NCBI GenBank assembly: GCA_049997955.1
Contig: JAEBDY010000005.1
Location: forward strand, 485,924-549,923
Direction of reading: 5' to 3'
From: Umezawaea sp049997955
GTDB taxonomy: Bacteria; Actinomycetota; Actinomycetes; Mycobacteriales; Pseudonocardiaceae
DNA length: 64,000 nt
This document shows, in pieces, positions 59,239 to 64,000 of the stretch. Position numbers and translations under genes: made by a program. How positions within the stretch are numbered: position 1 is the first letter of the stretch; the number at the start of each line of letters is the position of its first letter. The notes under the pieces were generated by a model that worked only from the letters and a program-made list of their open reading frames with translations, made no database searches and was not told the DNA's origin.

Positions 59239-60126
59239 ATGAACTCGGTGCTTGGTTCGGTGTTGTTGCCCGTCGCGCTGGCCGTGGTGATGTTCGGGCT
59301 GGGCCTCTCGTTGACGGTTGAGGACTTCGTTCGGGTTCGCAAGCACCCGGCCGCTGTGGTGGTGGCGTTGGTTTGCCAGCTCGTGCTGCTGCCCGTCGTG
59401 TGCTTCGGGCTCGTGCTCCTGTTCGGGCTGCCGCCGTTGCTGGCCGTGGGCATGTTGTTGTTGGCCGCGTCGCCCGGTGGGACCACGGCGAACCTGTTCA
59501 GCCACGTGTTCCGCGGTGATGTCGCGCTGAACATCACGCTCACGGCGGTGAACTCGGTGTTGGCGGTGGTGACGTTGCCGTTGGTCACGAACCTCGCCAT
59601 CGGGTACTTCGCGCCGGACGGCGGGGCGTTGGACCTGCAGTTCGACAAGGTCGTGCAGGTGTTCGCGATCGTGTTGATCCCGGTCGTGCTGGGGATGCTG
59701 GTGCGGCGGCGGTCGCCGGGGTTCGCCGATCGGATGGACCGGCCCGTGCGGATCTTCTCCGTGGTGGTGTTGGCGGCCGTCATCATCGCGACCGTGGTGT
59801 CCGAGCGGGCCAACCTCGGCACGTACCTGGCGGCCACCGGGGTGATCGCGCTGGTGTTCTGCTTGCTCAGCCTGTCCCTCGGGTACTTCGCGCCGCGGGT
59901 GTTCGGGATCGGGCACCGGCAGGCCATCGCGAGCGCGTTCGAGATCGGGGTGCACAACAGCACGTTGGCCATCACGATCGCGATCAGCGTGCTGGGCAGC
60001 ACGGACATCGCGGTGCCCGCCGCCGTGTACGGGGTCGTGATGTTCCCGGTCGCGGCGCTGTTCGGCTGGGTGTTCACCCGGACCCGGTCAGGGGATGTCC
60101 CGGAGACCCATCAACCGATCGGTTGA
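59239..60126 (+). CDS. Bile acid:sodium symporter (BASS) family transporter
   Basis: 295 residues, nine to ten hydrophobic helices, the usual BASS size. Characteristic stretches are FGLGLSLTVEDFVRVRKHPA at helices 1-2, LLAASPGGTTANLFSHVFRG (the substrate/sodium core), and GVHNSTLAITIAISVLG at the crossover. A bacterial organic-anion or small-acid uptake function with Na+ is expected; the true substrate is open. The stop lies within the palindrome at 60110-60127. ATG 59239 is the start. Confidence 0.9.
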   Translation: MNSVLGSVLLPVALAVVMFGLGLSLTVEDFVRVRKHPAAVVVALVCQLVLLPVVCFGLVLLFGLPPLLAVGMLLLAASPGGTTANLFSHVFRGDVALNITLTAVNSVLAVVTLPLVTNLAIGYFAPDGGALDLQFDKVVQVFAIVLIPVVLGMLVRRRSPGFADRMDRPVRIFSVVVLAAVIIATVVSERANLGTYLAATGVIALVFCLLSLSLGYFAPRVFGIGHRQAIASAFEIGVHNSTLAITIAISVLGSTDIAVPAAVYGVVMFPVAALFGWVFTRTRSGDVPETHQPIG

Positions 60127-60127
60127 T
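60110..60127. promoter_or_regulatory. 18-bp perfect palindrome upstream of the ABC-2 operon
   Basis: ATCAACCGATCGGTTGAT spans the stop codon of the BASS gene and lies 57 bp before the ABC ATPase ATG. Its size and symmetry fit a TetR-type operator. No TetR gene adjoins it. Confidence 0.65.
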
Positions 60128-60184
60128 CACGGGTGTGGCCCGCCGGTCGATTCGCGGACGGGCTCGAGCGGCGAACCTTGGGCC

Positions 60185-61087
60185 ATGGCAATCATCGAGG
60201 TGGCGGACCTCGGCAAGCGGTACGGGCCGAAGGTCGCGGTGGACGAGGTGTCGTTCACCGTCGAGGAGGGCGAGATCTTCGGGATCCTCGGCCCCAACGG
60301 GGCTGGGAAGACCACGACGGTCGAGTGCGTCGAAGGGATGCGGATCCCCGATCGGGGCACGGTCCGGGTGGACGGGCTCGACCCGCGGCGGGACCGCGCC
60401 GAGCTGAGGCAGCTGATGGGCGTGCAGCTCCAGGAGAGCCAGCTGCCCGAGCGGATCAAGGTCCGCGAGGCGCTCGACCTGTACAGCTCGTTCTACCCGA
60501 ACCCCGCCGACTGGCGGGAGCTGATGGGTCGGCTCGGGCTGGAGGAGCAGCGGAACGCGGAGTTCGGCAAGCTGTCCGGCGGGCAGAAGCAGCGGCTCTC
60601 CGTCGCGCTGGCGCTGGTCGGCAAGCCGCGGATCGCGGTGCTGGACGAGCTGACCACGGGCCTCGACCCGCAGGCTCGCCGGGACACCTGGGACCTGATC
60701 GAGGGCATCCGGGACTCCGGGGTGACGGTCCTGCTGGTCACGCACTTCATGGAGGAGGCCGAGCGGCTCTGCGACCGGCTCGCCGTGATCGACTCGGGCC
60801 GGGTCGTCGCGATCGACACGCCCGCCGGGCTGGTGTCGCGCGTGGACAGCGAGCAGCGGGTCCGGTTCCGGCCGTCGCGGCCGATGGACGAGTCGCTGTT
60901 CCGGGACCTCGACGAGGTGTCGGAGGTCCGCTTCCACGGGGGCCAGTTCGTCATCACCGGGCACGGGAACCTGCTGCACGCGGTCACGTCGGTGTTGGCG
61001 CGCAACCAGGTCGTGGCCGCTGAGCTGCGCGTCGAACAGGCCAGTCTGGACGACGCGTTCGTCTCGCTGACCGGCCGCAAGAAGTGA
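60185..61087 (+). CDS. ABC-2-type exporter ATP-binding protein (DrrA-like)
   Basis: 300 residues. Walker A GPNGAGKTTT near 38-47, signature LSGGQKQRLSVALAL, Walker B IAVLDELTTGLDPQAR (with a Glu-Leu in place of the usual Glu-Pro) and the H-loop VTHFMEEAERLC. The C-terminal 70 residues match the DUF4162-type extension of multidrug/daunorubicin ABC-ATPases. It is the first gene of an operon with an ABC-2 permease and a two-component system. ATG 60185 is used. Confidence 0.93.
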   Translation: MAIIEVADLGKRYGPKVAVDEVSFTVEEGEIFGILGPNGAGKTTTVECVEGMRIPDRGTVRVDGLDPRRDRAELRQLMGVQLQESQLPERIKVREALDLYSSFYPNPADWRELMGRLGLEEQRNAEFGKLSGGQKQRLSVALALVGKPRIAVLDELTTGLDPQARRDTWDLIEGIRDSGVTVLLVTHFMEEAERLCDRLAVIDSGRVVAIDTPAGLVSRVDSEQRVRFRPSRPMDESLFRDLDEVSEVRFHGGQFVITGHGNLLHAVTSVLARNQVVAAELRVEQASLDDAFVSLTGRKK

Positions 61088-61097
61088 TGGGGGAGTC

Positions 61098-61823
61098 GTG
61101 CTCAAGGTCATCGAGGTAGAGGCGAAGCTGTTCCTGCGCGAAGGGGCCACGGTGGTCTTCGCGATGCTGTTCCCGACGGTGCTGCTGCTGGGGCTGGGCG
61201 CGATCCCGGCGCTGCGCACCCCCGAGGCGGCGTTCGGCGGCCTGCGGTTCATCGACGGGTACGCGGGCACGCTGGTGGTGATCACGTTGGGGTTCCTCGG
61301 CTTGCAGCGCCTCCCGACCGCGGTCGCCACCTACCGCGAACGGGGTGTGCTCCGCAGGCTCGGCACCACTCCGCTGCACCCCGGCAAGCTGCTGGCCGCC
61401 CAACTGGTGGTCAACCTCGTGGCCGCGCTGGTCTCGGTGGGCCTGGTGGTCGCGGTGGGCAAGCTGGTGTTCGGCATCGACCTGCCGCACCACCCGTTCG
61501 GGTTCCTGCTCGCCGTGCTGCTCGGTTCGGCGTCGCTGTTCGCGCTGGGGTTGATCATCGCCGCGCTCGCGTCGACCGCGAAGTCGGCGGGGGGCTGGGC
61601 CGCGCTGGCCTTCATGCTCGTCATGTTCTTCGGCGGCGCCTACCTGCCGCGCTTCCTGCTGCCGGACGCGGTGAACACCGTCGGCCAGTACCTGCCGCCG
61701 GGTGTCGCCGCGCTCCAGGACTCGTGGGTCGGTACCGCCCCCTCACCGCTGCACCTGGCGGTCATGGCCCTGATCGCGTTGTGCGCGGGTACCGTCGCGG
61801 CGAAGACCTTCCGTTGGGAGTAG
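61098..61823 (+). CDS. ABC-2 type permease (DrrB-like)
   Basis: 241 residues, six hydrophobic helices, starting MLKVIEVEAKLFLREGATVV at GTG 61098. The ABC-2 signature is in RERGVLRRLGTTPLHPGKLLAAQLVV near 75-100 and in FMLVMFFGGAYLPRFLLP. It forms the exporter with the preceding ATPase and is followed immediately by the histidine kinase gene. The exported compound is unknown. Confidence 0.92.
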   Translation: MLKVIEVEAKLFLREGATVVFAMLFPTVLLLGLGAIPALRTPEAAFGGLRFIDGYAGTLVVITLGFLGLQRLPTAVATYRERGVLRRLGTTPLHPGKLLAAQLVVNLVAALVSVGLVVAVGKLVFGIDLPHHPFGFLLAVLLGSASLFALGLIIAALASTAKSAGGWAALAFMLVMFFGGAYLPRFLLPDAVNTVGQYLPPGVAALQDSWVGTAPSPLHLAVMALIALCAGTVAAKTFRWE

Positions 61824-61825
61824 GG

Positions 61826-63034
61826 ATGGCCGCGTCCACGCTGGACACCTGGGAGCACAGGCTGGAACGGGTCGGGCACGCGATCCCGTACTTCGTCCTC
61901 ACGGCGACGACCACCCTGTACCTGGCGCTGTCGGAGCACGACCGGGGCACGAAGCTGATCAGCCTCGGGATCGTGCTGACCATGTACGCGTGGATGTTCT
62001 TCTGGTTCAGCGCCCACCCCGGATGGCGGTCGCGGCAGGACCTCATGGCGATCTTCATCGTGGGCATGCTGGTGCTGTACGGAGTGCTGGGCGTGCGCGA
62101 GACGTGGTTCGGGGCCGTGTCGTTCGCGCTGTACGTCTACGCCGGCGAAGTGCTGCGGGCGAAGTGGATGTTCGCCGCGGTCGCCGCCACCGCCGTCCTG
62201 GCGACGATGTCGCTGTTCGGCGGTGTGCCCAGCGGTCCCGAGTTCGTGGCGTTCCTGATCTTCCTCGTGCTGTTCGTGACGGTCGCGTGCACGTTCACCT
62301 TCGTCGGGCACGTGACCACCGAGCAGAGCCGCAAGCGCAAGGAGATGGTGTCCCAGCTCGCCGCGACCATGGAGGAGAACGCTGGCCTGCACGCGCAGCT
62401 GCTGATCCAGGCGCGGGAAGCCGGGGTGCTGGACGAGCGGCAGCGGATGGCCCAGGAGATCCACGACACCCTGGCGCAGGGGTTCACCGGGATCATCACC
62501 CAGCTGGAGGCGGCCGAGCAGACCGGCGACTGGCGCGGCCGGGTGGCCACGTCCGTCCGGCTGGCTCGGGAGAACCTCACGGAGGCGCGCCGCTCCGTGC
62601 ACGCGCTGCGCCCCGCCCCGCTGGCGAACGCCGCGCTTCCGGAGGCGTTGGCCGAGGTGGTGCAGGGGTGGAGCGGAGCTTCCGGGGTCGCGGTCGAGGT
62701 GACGACCACGGGAACCGCGCGGCCCATGCACCCGGAGGTGGAGGTCGCGCTGCTGCGCACCGCCCAGGAGGCCCTGGCGAACGTCGCCAAGCACGCCGCG
62801 GCGTCGCGCGTGGGGCTGACGCTGTCGTACATGGAGGACGTGGTGACGTTGGACGTGCGCGACGACGGCGTCGGGTTCGACCCGGACGTGGCGCGTGCCG
62901 AGGGGTTCGGGCTGATGACCATGAGGCAGCGGGTGAGCAGGTTGGCGGGGGCGTTCGAGGTCGAGTCGGAGCCGGGAGGCGGTACCGCCGTGTCCGCCAG
63001 CGTGCCTGCGATCCCGATGGCGGTGATCCAGTGA
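61826..63034 (+). CDS. NarL-type sensor histidine kinase
   Basis: 402 residues. The N-terminal part has five to six membrane helices (through about residue 165). Then a HisKA_3 dimerisation motif ERQRMAQEIHDTLAQGFTGI contains the phospho-His at about 213, and the HATPase follows (TAQEALANVAKHAAASRVGL; DDGVGFDPDVARAEGFGLM). The sensor part lacks a recognisable ligand domain and probably senses membrane stress, as for kinases linked to ABC-2 exporters. ATG 61826 is two bases after the permease stop. The stop overlaps the response regulator start (GTGA). Confidence 0.92.
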   Translation: MAASTLDTWEHRLERVGHAIPYFVLTATTTLYLALSEHDRGTKLISLGIVLTMYAWMFFWFSAHPGWRSRQDLMAIFIVGMLVLYGVLGVRETWFGAVSFALYVYAGEVLRAKWMFAAVAATAVLATMSLFGGVPSGPEFVAFLIFLVLFVTVACTFTFVGHVTTEQSRKRKEMVSQLAATMEENAGLHAQLLIQAREAGVLDERQRMAQEIHDTLAQGFTGIITQLEAAEQTGDWRGRVATSVRLARENLTEARRSVHALRPAPLANAALPEALAEVVQGWSGASGVAVEVTTTGTARPMHPEVEVALLRTAQEALANVAKHAAASRVGLTLSYMEDVVTLDVRDDGVGFDPDVARAEGFGLMTMRQRVSRLAGAFEVESEPGGGTAVSASVPAIPMAVIQ

Positions 63035-63648
63035 TCCGGCTGGTGATCGTGGACGACCACCCCGTGGTCCGGGACGGGCTGCGCGGGATGTTCTCCGGTG
63101 ACGCCGACTTCGAGGTCGTCGGGGAGGCCGCCGACGGTGCCGAGGCGGTCACGCTGGTGGAGGCGGTGCGGCCGGACGTGGTGCTGATGGACCTGCGGAT
63201 GCCGCGCACGGACGGGGTCACCGCCATCACCGCGCTGCGGGACCGGGGGAACGCGGCGCGCATCCTGGTGCTCACCACCTTCGACACCGAGAGCGACGTG
63301 CTGCCCGCGATCAAGGCCGGGGCGACGGGGTACCTGCTGAAGGACACCCCCCGCGACGACCTGTTCCGCGCGGTGCGGTCCGCCGCACGTGGTGAAGCGG
63401 TGCTGTCGCCTTCCGTTGCGACGACGTTGCTCGGGCAGGTGCGCGCGCCCGCCACCGACCAGTTGAGCCAGCGGGAGTTGGAGGTGCTCGGGCTGGTGGC
63501 CCGCGGGTCGACCAACCGGGAAGCGGCGGCGAAGCTGTTCATCAGCGAGGCGACGGTCAAGACCCACCTGCTGCACGTGTACGCGAAGCTCGGGGTGAAC
63601 GACCGGGCCGCGGCGGTGGCCGTGGCGTTCGAGCGCGGGCTGTTCTAG
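63031..63648 (+). CDS. NarL/LuxR-family response regulator
   Basis: 205 residues. The receiver domain carries the acidic pocket VIVDDHPVVRDGL, the phospho-acceptor Asp54 in VVLMDLRMPRTDG, and LLKDTPRDDLFRAV. The C-terminal LuxR HTH is LSQRELEVLGLVARGSTNRE through EATVKTHLLHVYAKLG. It is translationally coupled to the kinase by a 4-bp overlap. The pair probably controls its own ABC-2 exporter operon. It is the last gene before the rRNA promoter. Confidence 0.94.
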   Translation: MIRLVIVDDHPVVRDGLRGMFSGDADFEVVGEAADGAEAVTLVEAVRPDVVLMDLRMPRTDGVTAITALRDRGNAARILVLTTFDTESDVLPAIKAGATGYLLKDTPRDDLFRAVRSAARGEAVLSPSVATTLLGQVRAPATDQLSQRELEVLGLVARGSTNREAAAKLFISEATVKTHLLHVYAKLGVNDRAAAVAVAFERGLF

Positions 63649-63788
63649 GGCCTCCGCGGGTCTGGGTCCCCCCCCGATTTTGCCCCTGGATCATGGTGGT
63701 GTAACTTTCTCCAAGTCACCGCGACACAGACCGGAAACGGGCTGAGGCGGGGGCCGAAAACCTAAGAACTGATGCCCGGCAGGCCGAT

Positions 63789-63818
63789 TTGACAGTCTGA
63801 AAAATCACTTGCTAAGCT
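63789..63818 (+). promoter_or_regulatory. rRNA operon promoter
   Basis: TTGACA (63789-63794) and TAAGCT (63813-63818) are separated by 18 bp, a spacing typical of strong actinobacterial rRNA promoters. The 16S leader follows. The 140 bp upstream hold no gene and may contain further promoters. Confidence 0.75.
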
Positions 63819-64000
63819 TCAAACACAAGCCCCGGATTGCACTGCGGTAAGACGCAGGTCGAGATGGTGTGCGCGTGTTCTTTGAGAACTCAACAGCGTG
63901 CCGAATAGCCAGTAACTTATATGAACCCAGTCAATGGGTTTCCTTTGAGATCACACTGGACAACTGACAGCAATTGTCAGTGATTGTTCGGAGCGATCAA
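63819..64000 (+). ncRNA. 16S rRNA precursor leader (antitermination / processing region)
   Basis: The leader contains GTTCTTTGAGAACTCAACAG (63877-63896), a hallmark just upstream of actinobacterial 16S genes. A hairpin AACCCA-gtcaa-TGGGTT follows at 63924-63940, and ACTGACA-gcaat-TGTCAGT at 63963-63981. These fit nut-like and RNase III processing elements. The mature 16S gene should begin a few tens of bases beyond the right edge. Confidence 0.8.

Noticed and set aside
4739..64000. Biosynthetic gene cluster, suggested by the luciferase-like oxidoreductase, methyltransferase, ABM monooxygenase and exporter genes
   Set aside because: No polyketide, non-ribosomal peptide, terpene or lanthipeptide core enzyme is present, and these genes are scattered with unrelated neighbours.

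Overview
The window is about 64 kb of high-GC DNA with dense gene packing, frequent GTG and TTG starts, many 1-10 bp gene overlaps, LacI-, LuxR- and PucR-type regulators, and an rRNA leader of actinobacterial type at its right edge. This points to a chromosomal segment of an actinomycete, probably Pseudonocardiales (Saccharothrix, Actinosynnema or Lentzea-like). That genus-level placement is inference. I see no integrase, intact transposase, phage gene or CRISPR array.

Layout. 1-8.5 kb: a DUF4132 gene and a very large partner protein (cut by the window edge), an animal-type haem peroxidase with a DoxX protein, and a divergent LysR/SnoaL-like pair. 8.5-17.6 kb: a secreted protein with seven copies of an 18-residue repeat, then a leftward sigma factor (SigJ type), NAD(P)-binding protein and luciferase-like monooxygenase, then a rightward gene for a periplasmic-binding-protein / pentameric ligand-gated ion channel fusion, a GlxA-type regulator and a DUF427 protein. 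17.6-24.3 kb: a GAF/PucR regulator divergent from a GlcD-type oxidase and esterase operon, and an XRE regulator divergent from a secreted beta-propeller protein. 24.4-28.5 kb: a TerC transporter with a yybP-ykoY-like (Mn2+) riboswitch leader, a membrane MHYT protein and an MFS drug exporter.

28.6-37.7 kb is a complete L-arabinose system: a LacI-type regulator, araB-araD-araA, and a sugar ABC importer (lipoprotein, double ATPase, permease). Near-identical palindromes in front of the regulator and of araB link them. 37.7-41.7 kb: a TspO-like protein, argS and an NlpC/P60 hydrolase. 41.9-50.4 kb is a regulator-rich stretch (methyltransferase, HTH-ATPase, HD protein, PaaX, MarR, anti-sigma-like ATPase, ArsR) ending with a leftward membrane protein and acyl-ACP desaturase pair below an 11-bp-arm inverted repeat. 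50.9-55.3 kb: an AfuABC/PotABCD-like ABC importer with a glyoxalase-fold gene. 55.3-58.6 kb: a secreted LVIVD-type protein, a DUF305 lipoprotein, and a divergent monooxygenase/TetR pair.

58.6-59.2 kb is non-coding and holds a 59-nt hairpin element and two abutting minisatellites (7-bp and 13-bp units). 59.2-63.6 kb: a BASS-family transporter, then an ABC-2 exporter operon with a histidine kinase and NarL-type response regulator, preceded by an 18-bp perfect palindrome. 63.65-64 kb is the promoter and leader of an rRNA operon; the 16S gene should begin just beyond the window.

The most interesting item is the fusion at 13330-15834, which joins a cytoplasmic TPR-like segment, a type-I periplasmic ligand-binding domain and a complete Cys-loop-type channel in one chain.
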